Source of the DNA: Limnoperna fortunei
Taxonomy: Eukaryota; Mollusca; Bivalvia; Mytilida; Modiolidae
Length of the DNA stretch: 64,000 bases
Assembly: GCA_944474755.1 (NCBI GenBank)
Contig: OX104123.1
Coordinates: forward strand, 61,373,898 to 61,437,897
Direction of reading: 5' to 3'
Below are positions 23,665-32,872 of the stretch, piece by piece. The position numbers and the translations under genes were made by a program. The notes below the pieces were generated by a model. It was not told where the DNA came from and searched no databases. It saw only the letters and a program-made list of their open reading frames with translations. The stretch's first letter is position 1, and each line of letters opens with the position of its first letter.

Positions 23665-26600
23665 GTACAAGTTGCAACATGTACAAAATTATTGTACAGG
23701 CTGCAACTTGTATGACAGAAAAATACAAGTTGCAACATGAACAAATTTGTCTGTACAGGTTGCAACTTGTACAATTCAAACCACAGATTTGATCTTAACT
23801 TGTACAAAATGATTATCGAAATGAAAAATCAGTATTTTAGCTAGAAATATGAAAAATACTATAAGATCAATGCAGTATTTACAAGAAATGTTTGTAGTCA
23901 ATCTTTACCTAAATATGTTCACATGTTATAAAAATTTTATCAAGAATTATGGTTATGTGCACGCTCTGGGTCATCTTGATTTTGTTGTATGGTGTGGACC
24001 TTTGTCCATTGTTGAAGACCATACAACAATATTCAAGATGAAGAACAGGAATAAGAGCCCTGTTCCTTGAGATGTTTTTGTTCTATGTTTTATATTTGTG
24101 TGCTTGTGTCACATGTATATTTACCCCATATCCCTCCTGTTTCAATTCATTATATTTTTGAATATGTGTAAATAGGATGTTTGATCTTTTTTGATTACTA
24201 TTAATCCCATTGTTTGCATTTTAGTATTCATTATATGTCCAAAAATATTTATTTCATCATCAATTGAAAATTTTAAAACTCGGCTATATTCTTTTTCTGC
24301 AAAATTCTTTATATTTCTAAAAATGATTGTGATTACAATATTTTTAGATCTGTCATTTTGCTCTTCATATTCTAATACATTTTGGCTTTTCAACTGTTGG
24401 CTTGAGCATCTCTGATGAGTCTTTATTAGACGAAATGCGTGTCAAACGCATGCAGTTATAAAAATTTGGTGTATCCAGAAAGTTCAAAATTGCTTTTTTA
24501 ATATAAAATTACTTAAATATGTCATTTGTCCATTAATCTTGAGCCACTTACACCGAAAATTTTGCCCCCTTTTTTCTTTTGTTATTTTATTTAACCCTTT
24601 TGAAAATATTATTTAAAACCCTGAAAATTGGTACCCCATGAACAAAAACTACTGTCACAGTAACAGTGTTTGGTAGGTAAGGATGTTATTCTGCCATTTT
24701 TTAAAGTGGCTGGCCTGTTTTTCGGGTTGGTATAAACATAGTAAATATAAAGCAACATAATTTTGAAAAAATGCACAAAAAATAATAATAATAAATTATA
24801 AAATAATAATAATAAAAATAAATAATGTAAATATTTACAATATATTTTCCGCTCAACCTATTTTCTTCTTAGATGCATTGTGTTTCTATTTCAAAACCAC
24901 TCTAAAATACTAAAGTTTTAATAAAAAGCGTTTTGTACAAGTTAAGTTCAAATCTGTGGTTTGAGTTGTACAAGTTGCAACCTGTACAGAAAAATTTGTT
25001 CAGGTTGAAACTTGTATTTTTGTGTCATACAAGTTGCAACTTATACAATAATTTTGTACATGTTGCAACTTGTACCAAATTGCAACTTGTACACAACATA
25101 TATATATATATATATAATATATATATATATATATTGAACATTATCATGTGCATTAATTACAAAGGAGTAGGGGTGATAAGGCCCCTTTTCAGCCTACAAA
25201 TGGCCCCTCCAAATTTGAAGTTTGTGCAAAAGTTTCCATATCTGGCTACAATAAAGCTTAAACTATGCCAAAAGGAAAAAAATTAAAAAATTTTTAATTT
25301 AAATGTTGAAGCATCATAATGACATCATAATTCTACTGATTTTAGCAAAACTGATTAAAATGTTTGTTGTTTTTCATGTACAATATCCACATCCAAGAAG
25401 TCTGTATTTGTAGAGAAGGTTTATATAAGCCATATTTACATTCCCGCTTACTGGCAAGTGCAACATCAATCATATTGCCATGGTTGGTACACCTACAGAT
25501 GCTAAGCATGATGCATGCTTCAGATGCTGGTTGTGACATACTCTTCCTGCATGGATGCGCACTTAACGTTTTTAAAGTTTAAGTCAATTACGGCTTAGGG
25601 ATAATTATGCATTACGAAGTGAACTTTGTAATCGATAGATTACCTATTTTTAGCTCACGTGAGCTATTGGCATCACTTGGCGTCCGTCATCGTTGTCGTT
25701 AACTTTTCTTTGAAAATCTTTTCCTCCGAAACGACTGAAGAGATTGCTTTGAAATTTTGCAGACTTCATCTATGGGATGTCCTCTACCAAGATTGCACAA
25801 AAGGTGACTGCCGTCCAAACAACATGGCGACCGTTACTAAAAATAGACCAGGGGGTCAGACTACTGTTTTTGGCTTGTAAATCAAAAAGTATAAGAGATA
25901 GCTCTACAAAAGTCTCCATAGGGTCAAGATTGTTAGATGATCCCTTATAGGGGTTAAGGCTCCTAAAAGGTGAAAAAGTAGTGTTTTTGGCCCATAGGGT
26001 GCAAACTATTGCAGATAGCTGTTGCTGTTGTTTTTTATGGTATAGTTGGCACAAAAATGATCTACCATCTGCCAAAAAAAAAATTAAAAATCAGACTTAC
26101 CGTTTTTTTTTAATAGCAAATCTTAAAAACAAAGGGAGATAATTTGTCACCTTTTCCTGCCAATTTTCCAAAATGGCTGCCATTTTCCCGCCAAAAATTA
26201 AACTTGCTCCAATTTTGATGAAAATTTGTATTTAGGGTAATAGTGGTATGCCAAGTTATTTTCGGTATCAAATTTTTTTTAATTGTTGACCAATTCCAAA
26301 ATGATCGCCATTTTCCCGCCAAAAATTAAACTTGCTCTGATTTTGATGAAAATTTGTATATAGGGTAATAGTGGTATGCCAAGTTCATATTTGGTATTGA
26401 AATTTTTTAATTTTCTTACACAATAAGGTCATTTAGCTGTACAGACATCTTCATTGGTTCACAAATTTTCATATATATACACCTGAACTGTAGACCAGGT
26501 GAGCGATTCGGGCTCTTCGGGAGCCTTTTGTTATGCTAACTCCTGAACGGACTACTGAAATTAGTGTCAATTTTGATATGATACAATATCATTGATTGCA

Positions 26601-29600
26601 TAAACTTTTAATCATTTTTATTACAAGGAACCAACAACAGATCCTGTTTTTATACCTGCTGGCACACCCATAGTCCAATTTAGAACCAGTACACCTGTGC
26701 CACAAGCTCGATCGGTTATGGATATAAATACATCGTAAGTTAAAAAATATATAAAAACATTAATTTAAAATGTGTGATTTCTTCAACATTTATACATCTG
26801 ACAGCTTAATGTGACTTTTTAAATTCCTGATTGTTTGTGTTAGATGTGTCGTGTACACCTATTTTACATCTCAATATTTATTCATATTCTAAAAGTATAT
26901 ATGCAGAGAGGTTTACATGTTAAAATGAAAATTTAACAAGTGTTGAATGGATAAGGTCATACTGTAAGAATGTTTATTGTGTTTCATTATGGTCTACTCG
27001 GTTTGTTTCTTCATTGAAAAAAATCAAGTTATGTATTATAATGCTGTACGATTTTTTATGGGTTACTAATATGTTTGTTACAAATAGGGTCTTATATTGG
27101 AAAGATATATTAATAAGAAATCTGTTTATAGTTTTTTTAAAGGTTGAAATGTTCTGAAAATAATTTAGTTGTAGTTATACTAAATAGTGATTTTTTTTTC
27201 GTTTAATTTAAAGCTATTGCAAAGCTGGTATACTGAATCATATGTAATTTTTTATGCCCTGTGACGACATGTTTGGGGGCATTAAGTGTTATTCACATTT
27301 GTATATAGCTTTTGTCAGAAACCTTAAATGGGAATGAGTTCTTAGAAATGTTACTAAACTCTTTAATTTAATGTCATTATTTAAAGTAGATATTCTTATT
27401 GTAAAAATTTTGATTTATGGGGTTCTTAAAGTAGTGTTCTTTCATTTTAAATGACTTAATAGGTAGTTTTTCTTCTCATTAACTGTGTATGTTTATACCT
27501 GTAATTTTTTTTAAATAAAATTTATCAACTCTACATAATAAAATGTATATATTATATTTGCAGGGCTATTATTTGCTTGGATGAGACCCAGAGGCAGGCA
27601 AAAGACATATCCCAAATAGGAGATTTCATTCCAGATGTTTTGCCCCCTTCAGATACAAGGTAACTAAAAATCTTTTATCTCCAAAGTACATTTGTGGCTA
27701 CTGTTTCATCACAGATAAAGGATATAAGACAATCTGGCTGTCTTTTGTTATAGCTCTAAAGCTATAAATGGGTGTTGTTTCATTTATAAAAAGTAAGTTT
27801 TATCATTTTTTAAGATTTTTTTTACATGTACTACCATATTTGTTGTTGGACATGTTTGTCTGTCACACATTTTCTTATTTCTTGGAAACTTTAGTGGTTC
27901 TTGATTAAATTTTTTGCACTACTTTATAATTTCAAATACTAATAAAATCATTATCAGTTGTTGGAATTTCCATTATAAAAGTTTACAGTTTTGGCCAAGT
28001 GAGAGCTTAAACAAATTTTAACTATAGACCATGTTGAAAAAAAAAGACATTTCTTCAGATTTAGGAAAATTTAAATTTCAGAACTCTTTCAAATGCTGAT
28101 GCTCTTAAAGAAGTTCTTAGTCAACATCGAAGTGATTTCATATCATCTGATGTTGAAAACTCTTTGCTGATGGAGGTTAGAAGGGATCATGTCCTAACAG
28201 ATGCTCTTAGTTATATCAGAGTAGCACAAGATGATCTAAATAGACCCCTGCATATTAGCTTCATTAATGAAGATGGGGTAGACCTAGGTGGATTGAGAAG
28301 AGAGTTTTGGTCCATCTTTGTCCACCAAGTTGCCCATTCCTGTTATGTATCAGGTCATTATTATACAGTTATTTAATGCCTTTAAATGGAACAGTTGAAA
28401 CGCTAACTTGAGATGATAAATTTAGCAATGATAAATTATAATAATCAAAGTTACTACATATATATGAAAGAATGGTTACCTTTTTCAGCTTAACCTCACG
28501 GGGAACTTTTTTGTTTCCTAGGAACTTGTGGTAAATTGATATCAATTTGGCATTTAAATTTCCAAAGTAAAGTGAGAGGGCATAGATAAAATTTGAAACT
28601 ACATGTACAATGTGTAAACATAAACAACATTAAAGAAACACATAACACAAATAAGACTACAAAATTCAATTGTAAAATAATGTGAATTTATTTAAGTTTG
28701 CGAAGTTCCTGCATGTCTTTAAAGTTCCAGCATAAGATACAATGTAAAATTTGAATTTCATACCTACATTGTATGTTGTGCACTGTATTGTCTGTAATTC
28801 ATTTTTATTCAAACAGGAAAAAATGGAAGTCTCACATTCAGAACAAATTATATGGAGAGAAAAAAAATACTTTCTTCTATTTGGGACAGCTGGTGGCTTT
28901 ATCTATATTAGAAGATGGGCCGGGATTGCCAGTTTTTTGTCAAGCTGTAACCGATTTAATTTTAGAGGGCGCTATTATATCTGCGGATATAAACGACCTA
29001 CCAGACTACATAAAAGACAGCTTGAATGAGGTTATTTGAAAAATGTTAATGATGTGTATATTAAGTCTTCTTCAATAACTTTTGGGGTGGGGAGGGGTCA
29101 CTTCCAAAAACAAGGATATAGATAGGGATGAGTCGCTGGAATAGGTACCTTTTTCACGCCTCATAATACATGTATATGACAAGGGTGCGAAATTGAGATA
29201 AAAATATGTGATAAGGATGGGATAATAGGCCTGATTATATGATTAGGTCAATTTATTGCATTGTCAGGTTCAATTAGCATTTGATAAGTATGTGGATAAA
29301 TTTACAAACAACATTTTCATTTTACAACTTAATCCCAGCTGCTTTCTATTTTAGATACCATAAATCTTCCCTTTACCTTCCTATATAATATATGATAAGG
29401 GTGTACTTTGCTGCAAAAATATAATATATGAAAAGTTATATAATATTTTGTAGATGGAGAGTTGCAATTCAGAGGAAAAAGTGTTACAACTGTACAGTGA
29501 CCTCAGTGAGGAGATAATGGCAGTGGATTTCCTAGTGCCTGTATCTAAATTCAATAAGCACTTAATTCCATCATTAAAATCTGCTTTTGTGGAACACCAG

Positions 29601-32067
29601 GTTACAAGTTGTAAGGATGAGCTGAATCAGTTCATAAAAGGTTTGTATGCTGTTTAATACAATAATTAAGTGGAAGTGTATTATACTGAAAGTACCAAAA
29701 TACTTATTGTATATGTTTGAAAGAAGCAAAAAGGCACCAATGTGGCATTCTGAAGTCAAAAGAGCAAAGGCATTTGTGTGCTTGCTTTGATGGATTGAAA
29801 TTCTTATTTAAGTATCATAACACTGTAATCTAGGTCAGTGTTTCAGGTTCTTGAGTTCAAATTTACTGTGGTTTGATTTTTAGCTCACCTCACGAAAGTG
29901 AGGGGGGCTTATGTGATACCCCCGGCGTCGGCGTCCACACCCACTTACAGAAGAATGGTTAAGATCCATACACGCTTAATGAGAAGTGCCACATCTATCA
30001 TATTGGTATGGTAGGTACATCTAGTGATGCTAAGTACAATGCATGCTTCGGATGCTGGCTGTGACCTATATTTTCCGCATGAATGACCACTTACAGAAGA
30101 ATGGTTAAAGTCCATTCCCGCTTAATGAGAAGTGCCACATCTATCATATTGGTATGGTAGGTGCATCTAGTGATGCTAAGAACAATGCATGCTTCTGATG
30201 CTAGCTGTGACCTATATTTTCCCCATAAATGACCACTTACAAAAGAATGGTTAAATAATTCCCGCTTACTGACATGTATCACATCAATTATATTGCCATG
30301 GTCGAAAATACTACGTAACGAGGTGAGCTCTGTATTCGACAGATTACCAATGTTTATATGTGGGATGTCAATTTTCTTTGTTTTTGTGGGTGGCTCCAAT
30401 CCACAAAATTTAATACCCCAAGAATAGGAAGTTTAACATTAGTTTGTTTGATACAGACTTTAAATTAAACCTTAAGTTTAAAATTCTTCAAACTGATCAT
30501 TTCCACCAAACCACAAAATACTTACACTGCATTGAATTCACATATTTTTCAGGACTAGAAACTCACCAAGTTTTGAACTTGGTCCAGCTACCAGAACACA
30601 GGACCAATGCTCGAGTTCTCTTTTCTGGTCATAAAAAACCATTAACTGTTTATTCCGTCAGACAACTGCTAAAATTCAAGTACAGTGAGGGCAACAATAG
30701 ACTTCCCGAGATGAATACGACCCAGCGTTTTCTGGCGTTCTTGCAGGCAACAAGCATAAAAACAAGTAAGATATTGTAACCACTAGTAAGATTTGTGATT
30801 TGATTTGTGATTTGATTTGGTACTGATAGCAGAAATTATATCAAGAAATTACTTGCTGATAATTTATATAATCTAATATTGTCACAAGGTTATGAAAATA
30901 GTGGAATAAACTATTTATGATCGGTAAAAAATGCACTTGATGTTTTTGACAAACTAGGTGCATACCAAAATACTTTCAACATTGTGGATAGATAGTTTTT
31001 TTCCAATTTTGTATACAAACTTCTACACAACTTCATAAAAAAGAATTTTTAATATTTAATCAAATGGTGCTTTGATAAACCAATCCTTGAGTTCTTAGCT
31101 CACCGAAGGTCCATTTGAGCTACTACCATCACTTGGCATTCGTCGTTGTCGTCTGTTAACAATTTTTCAAAAATGCGGGATTAGCTTGACCATGTATTAT
31201 TCAAGATTTATCTTTATGAAGTTAGCATATACATGTACACCACATTATATACATGTAAATGGTTTTTGTCTCTACTGCAAAGCAGAGCGGTACATAGGTA
31301 TAACTTTAGATACTGTGACTGCGTTAACGTTAACTTTTGTGGTCAGGTTTTATGAGCACCTCCATATCTCAAGAGCTATAAGTCTCAGGTCAATGAAACT
31401 TGGTATGCATATGCTTCAGTAATAGCTAAGTGCAATTGCAGCTCCGTCTTTTGACCTTAACCTTGATTTTCTGGTTGAGTAACTGACAATTTTCAATGCA
31501 TATACATGTAATAGCAATGTTAGGTTTAATGGGAACCTCCATATATTTCAAAAACATTAAGTCCTAGGTTGATGAATCTTGGTATGCATATGCCCCAGTA
31601 GTAGCTTGGCACAGTTGCATTCATCTTTTAATCTTGACCTTGATTATCCGATTCAGTGACTAACTATTTTCTTTGCATTTAATATGAACACCTACCATTG
31701 ACCTCAGAAGCAAAAGTACAGATATATTTTTGAAAATATATTGGGGAAAAAAAACATGGAAGTTTTGTTTCTGATAATGATGGCAGGCGAGGAATAATTT
31801 AGTGTTTACTCTTGTATTTTAGATTCAGAGGCTTGTGTGAATGGAATAACAGTCACCTTAGAGGACCTTTTAATGTGGATGACAGGGGCCAGGCAAATTC
31901 CTGCTGCTGGTTTTCATAAAAAAATAGATGTTGACTTCAAGGATTCAGTAACTGTCAACACATGTGCTTTGACATTGACACTTCAGATTATTGACATGGC
32001 TCCAGAAGAAGCCATAAAATACTATACAGAACTGGTCATTAACAGCCAAACATTTACAAATGAGTAA
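6193..32067 (+). CDS. HECT-type E3 ubiquitin ligase, 17 exons
   Basis: Predicted protein of about 758 residues. The N-terminal part (exons 1-3, about residues 1-155) has no domain I recognise. Residues about 156-350 (exons 4-11) are charged and low-complexity, likely a flexible linker. The last about 340 residues are a HECT domain: N-lobe signature FINEDGVDLGGLRREFW (exon 13), YLGQLVALSILEDGPG (exon 14), and the C-lobe with catalytic cysteine in VNTCALTL (codon 31963-31965) followed by 34 residues ending FTNE, which keeps the phenylalanine four from the C-terminus typical of active HECT enzymes. HECT proteins take ubiquitin from an E2 on this cysteine and pass it to a substrate. The layout resembles G2E3-like HECT proteins expanded in bivalves and fish. 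Exon phases agree throughout except at 28353/28817, which is out by one base. Further phase-0 exons could have been missed. Confidence 0.88.
7671..7857. repeat. Large imperfect palindrome, fold-back element
   Basis: Arms of about 65-80 bp around a centre near 7768. Left arm has CCCTGTATTATGTCC and AGTTGTATTGGGTC; right arm has the complement GACCCAATACAACT and GGACATAATACAGG. It lies in intron 1, just 35 bp upstream of exon 2. Confidence 0.8.
7892..8043 (+). CDS. HECT gene exon 2
   Basis: Encodes HFRQNRSSSSSQSRNKKF and LYTISLVCLDGPNYNKVH. Two in-frame acceptors six bases apart (exon start 7886 or 7892) add or remove two residues. Donor GTAAGT at 8044; phase 2 in, phase 1 out. Confidence 0.8.
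8343..8384. repeat. Perfect 42-bp palindrome
   Basis: AAACATCAAACAATTAACTAA is followed directly by its exact reverse complement, with no loop. In intron 2. Confidence 0.9.
8455..8615 (+). repeat. Fragment of the TCTTATCTGCAACTCC repeat family
   Basis: Carries CATCTCTTATCTGCAACTCC and GAATTTTTATGAAACTTTCA, the core words of the larger copy at 33660-34390. Confidence 0.55.
9759..9964. repeat. Short inverted-repeat element (MITE-like)
   Basis: Starts AGGCCAAGAAAAAAAAATTG and TGTGTTT; ends AAACACACAATTTTTTTTTA then GGCCT, near-perfect inverted ends of about 25 bp. Interior is AT-rich with several GTAGGGTAGG words. Confidence 0.75.
10452..10666 (+). CDS. HECT gene exon 3
   Basis: Acceptor CTTTTTAG at 10450-10451, donor GTAATT at 10667. 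Encodes a folded-looking segment including LLDKIQEEYRISCGFTL and YKLIALTAQSVHALKVECG, probably a small N-terminal domain of unknown kind. Confidence 0.85.
10963..13090. repeat. TIR-bounded block with regularly spaced GGACAAACATGGACAGA motifs
   Basis: Inverted ends of about 30 bp: 10963-10993 (ATAAGAGTCTTTCTTTGCTA) and 13062-13090 (its complement with one or two changes). Inside, a motif close to TTGGACAAACATGGACAGA recurs twelve times, at about 11150, 11313, 11489, 11526, 11711, 11886, 11923, 12094, 12262, 12302, 12493 and 12681. Spacings are 163-191 bp except three close pairs 37-40 bp apart, giving a higher-order period of about 390 bp. Sequence between motifs is AT-rich and looks much more diverged. 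No ORF of note. In intron 3 of the HECT gene. Confidence 0.75.
13259..14236. repeat. Inverted-repeat element with CGATCAGTCA sub-repeats
   Basis: Ends are GGTACAGTACTTGAACCCAT and its approximate complement up to 14236 (GTTGCACTGACTGGTTCAGG). Next to both ends are clusters of CGATCAGTCAG / CGATCCGTCA units in direct orientation. The middle is AT-rich and carries a 62-bp tandem duplication at 13546-13607 and 13610-13673. Confidence 0.72.
14794..15314. repeat. Inverted-repeat element (MITE-like), 521 bp
   Basis: AAGGCCACACAGAATTGATT at the left end pairs with AATCAATTCTGTCAGGCCTT at the right end (about 29 bp). Interior AT-rich, no real ORF. Confidence 0.78.
15385..15474 (+). CDS. HECT gene exon 4
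   Basis: Thirty codons, phase 0 at both ends; DLPSLSRPRAQRSSHVR then a run rich in alanine. Donor GTAAGT. Confidence 0.82.
16129..16335. repeat. Inverted-repeat element with CCACGAATTT words (MITE-like)
   Basis: Ends TACTGTGAAAGTATTATTCG and its approximate complement ending TTTTCACAGTA; inside, CCACGAA / TTCGTGG words alternate. A related copy is at 42374-42503. Confidence 0.75.
16958..17087. repeat. Hairpin-forming inverted repeat, 130 bp
   Basis: ATTGAATGCAATATTTTTAA and TTTTATTGGTGTCTAAAAGC in the left arm match complements ending ATTGCATTCAAT on the right, with a loop of about 10 bases around 17020. In intron 4. Confidence 0.8.
17778..17840 (+). CDS. HECT gene exon 5
   Basis: Twenty-one acidic codons (EESDDNDELPDPGLNDITAA), phase 0 at both ends, donor GTAAGT. 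Confidence 0.8.
18343..18426 (+). CDS. HECT gene exon 6
   Basis: Twenty-eight codons, phase 0 at both ends; TERQVAGPSGLQQRGAAHRA. Acceptor AAAACAG; donor GTATGA is weak. Confidence 0.75.
18850..19380 (+). repeat. Repeat with about 180-bp direct units
   Basis: Phrases such as AGTATAATAGCTAGGCAT, TATGCAACTGGC and TTTGACCCTGACTCCATTTT recur two to three times. Related words (CTTGGTATGCATATGC) occur at 31380-31620 and 35940-35960. Non-coding by appearance. Confidence 0.5.
19555..19617 (+). CDS. HECT gene exon 7, first copy of a duplicated exon
   Basis: Twenty-one codons NRTPQRRRRVSNARGG then STTSL, phase 0 at both ends. The basic cluster could be a nuclear localisation signal (inference). The near-identical exon 8 is 1.66 kb downstream, with matching intron flanks (19516-19633 against 21176-21293). 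Confidence 0.82.
19727..20475 (+). repeat. TTTATACCCC element with four 161-bp direct repeats
   Basis: Opens with a hairpin (TACCCCACGCAACGAAGTTG then CCGGGGTATA). The phrase GTTGTCGCCTGGATAG starts units at 19785, 19946, 20108 and 20269, a near-constant 161-162 bp period. Located between the two copies of the duplicated HECT exon. Confidence 0.75.
21216..21278 (+). CDS. HECT gene exon 8, second copy of a duplicated exon
   Basis: Differs from exon 7 only near its end (RTTSS in place of STTSL). Same acceptor tract and same GTAATT donor. Both copies are splice-competent by sequence, so they may be used together or as alternatives. Confidence 0.8.
21674..21733 (+). CDS. HECT gene exon 9
   Basis: Twenty codons VRSGNDSNEEPVNIDARNAE, phase 0 at both ends, donor GTATGT. 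Confidence 0.78.
22250..22830 (+). repeat. TTTATACCCC element with long internal inverted repeat
   Basis: Bounded by hairpin ends TACCCCGCCACACGAAGTGG and TATCGTGGCGGGGTATCA. Internally, about 82 bp at 22357-22437 is the reverse complement of 22521-22602. A direct repeat of the phrase GTTTTTGAGATAGGCCA lies at about 22440 and 22607. Confidence 0.75.
22898..22951 (+). CDS. HECT gene exon 10
   Basis: Eighteen codons IDTTDEIHVSTPVSSQNV, phase 0 at both ends, donor GTGAGT. Confidence 0.78.
23022..23077. repeat. (TA)n microsatellite
   Basis: An uninterrupted alternating AT run of about 56 bp. Confidence 0.95.
23078..23585 (+). repeat. Repeat unit between two TA microsatellites, with hammerhead-like motif
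   Basis: About 508 bp of more balanced base composition than its surroundings. At 23398-23424 it has a CTGATGA core, a six-pair GGACAC/GTGTCC stem with ACGA loop, and GAA; flanking TTTTGCA (23391-23397) can pair with TGCAAGA (23429-23435). This resembles a hammerhead ribozyme core with almost no stem III. No ORF recognised. Confidence 0.45.
23586..23659. repeat. (TA)n microsatellite
   Basis: Uninterrupted alternating TA, about 74 bp, directly abutting the inverted-repeat element that follows. ORFs of alternating Ile-Tyr across it are artefacts. Confidence 0.95.
23660..25097. mobile_element. Non-autonomous element with about 150-bp terminal inverted repeats
   Basis: Left arm 23660-23808 starts GTTGTGTACAAGTTGCAACA. 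The right arm, 24931-25097, is its reverse complement with a few changes and one 18-bp internal duplication. Arms are themselves built from alternating TACAAGTTGCAAC and GTTGCAACTTGTA motifs. TA microsatellites border both ends, as expected for insertion at TA, though a clean target duplication cannot be read in a TA run. The 1.1-kb interior has no transposase; at 24412-24451 it carries a degenerate hammerhead-like core (CTGATGA, GTC/GAC stem, GAAA). Confidence 0.75.
25098..25134. repeat. (TA)n microsatellite, interrupted
   Basis: Alternating TA with one register break, flanking the right arm of the element to its left. Confidence 0.9.
25425..25645 (+). repeat. Fragment of the CCCGCTTACTG repeat family
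   Basis: Contains TTCCCGCTTACTGGCAAGTG, ATGCATGCTTCAGATGCTGG and ends ATCGATAGATTACC, shared with copies at 29876-30350, 36392-36735 and 38680-39384. Confidence 0.6.
25646..26532 (+). repeat. TTTTTAGCTCAC element, apparently full length
   Basis: Starts TTTTTAGCTCACGTGAGCTA and ends CAGGTGAGCGATTCGGGCTC then TTCGGGAGCC. Internal copies of a phrase with CCCGCCAAAAATTAAACTTG repeat about 115 bp apart (26190 and 26316). In intron 10 of the HECT gene. Confidence 0.65.
26628..26734 (+). CDS. HECT gene exon 11
   Basis: EPTTDPVFIPAGTPIVQFRT and onward to MDINTS; donor GTAAGT leaves phase 2. Confidence 0.82.
27564..27659 (+). CDS. HECT gene exon 12
   Basis: AIICLDETQRQAKDISQIGD then FIPDVLPPSDT; acceptor TTGCAG, donor GTAACT. 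Confidence 0.83.
28082..28353 (+). CDS. HECT gene exon 13, start of HECT domain
   Basis: Leads into the HECT N-lobe: LMEVRRDHVLTDALSYI, LHISFINEDGVDLGGLRREF, then FVHQVAHSCYVSG. Ends with one base of a glycine codon before a weak donor (GTCATT). Confidence 0.86.
28817..29030 (+). CDS. HECT gene exon 14, frame off by one at its start
   Basis: Encodes KKWKSHIQNKLYGEKKN, FFYLGQLVALSILEDGPG and DLPDYIKDSLNE, clear HECT N-lobe. The acceptor after AAACAG leaves this frame needing two carried bases while exon 13 supplies one. The exon opens with a six-A run (28818-28823); one more A would make the phases agree. Splicing alternatives (donor GTATCA at 28347 with an acceptor at 28828-28829) also keep frame but use poor sites. 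Donor GTTATT is weak. Confidence 0.8.
29454..29640 (+). CDS. HECT gene exon 15
   Basis: MESCNSEEKVLQLYSDLSEE to LNQFIKG; helical inter-lobe part of the HECT N-lobe. Donor GTTTGT, phase 1 out. Confidence 0.83.
29876..30350 (+). repeat. TTTTTAGCTCACC element with CCCGCTTA units
   Basis: Starts with a hairpin around CTCACGAAAGTGAG; internal units of about 140 bp carry CATTCCCGCTTAATGAGAAG and GCCACATCTATCATATTGG. Ends AACGAGGTGAGCTC. In intron 15 of the HECT gene. Confidence 0.65.
30553..30765 (+). CDS. HECT gene exon 16
   Basis: LETHQVLNLVQLPEHRTNA, FSGHKKPLTVYSVRQLLKF and MNTTQRFLAFLQATSIKT; boundary region between HECT lobes. Donor GTAAGA. Confidence 0.84.
31094..31710 (+). repeat. TTTAGCTCACC element, partial
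   Basis: Begins TTAGCTCACCGAAGGTCCAT and CATCACTTGGCATTCGTCG; the phrase TTGGTATGCATATGC repeats at about 31400 and 31580. In intron 16. Confidence 0.55.
31823..32067 (+). CDS. HECT gene exon 17, catalytic C-lobe and stop
   Basis: Contains WMTGARQIPAAGF and the catalytic VNTCALTLTLQ, ends SQTFTNE and TAA at 32065-32067. The C-lobe length after the cysteine is normal for HECT enzymes. Confidence 0.88.
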
Positions 32068-32155
32068 CTATACATACAAGTGCCAAATACTGCTATGGTT
32101 GCTTTTTCTTTGGATGCTAAGCAGAACACATGCTTGTGATGCTGACTGTAAACAA

Positions 32156-32872
32156 TTTAGCTCACCAGACCCGAAGGGTCCTGCAAGCTATTACCATCAC
32201 TTGGTGTCACTAGTTGTCGTCTGTTAACAATTTTTCAAATGTTAACTTGTCCGACACCATAAGTCCAATTGCAACCCAGAGATGCAGATAAAAATAATTT
32301 CTATCAGACATTTAGTTCTTTACCATACAAATATTTGCTGGACCTACACAACTTTTATCAGACCTTTCAACTTTGTTAAGTATAAGCTTTACAAAATCTT
32401 GTCATACTGTGGTCATTTGGAATAGCATAACTTGCCAGACCTATTGAAATTCTAACCCTCGGTCATGCATGTCTGGCAGTTATCTGTATCTGCATCTCTG
32501 GCAACCAAACTTTGTACAGTTGTTTATTGGCATTACATGTACAAAACTATTGTCCGGATTTTCGATTCGTAAAAAAATGGCTAAAAATAGAACATAGGTG
32601 TCAAATTACAGTTTTTTGCAAAAAACTCAAAAACGATTGCATAAAACTTATTTGGGAAATGTTTTATTGGTTGAAAAACATGCTGCCATAAACATGATCA
32701 ATATTGATTAGCATATATGATTATCTCCTTAAATATTTTTTTTTTTAATTTTTAGACAAAATATCAAGGTTTTATTAGGGTTTTCTTTGAATGACCCTTC
32801 CAATGTCAGATAGCTTATAATTCAGACATTTAAGTCAGGTGAGTGATTCAGGCTCATGGGAGCCTCTTGTTT
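32156..32872 (+). repeat. TTTAGCTCACC element downstream of the HECT gene
   Basis: Starts TTTAGCTCACCAGACCCGAA and ends AAGTCAGGTGAGTGATTCAG then GGAGCCTCTTG, both ends of the family. It begins 89 bp after the HECT stop, so it may lie in the 3' untranslated region; no polyadenylation signal was seen before it. Confidence 0.65.

Noticed and set aside
23507..23807. ORFs of alternating Ile-Tyr residues on both strands
   Set aside because: They are translations of a TA microsatellite and neighbouring inverted repeat.
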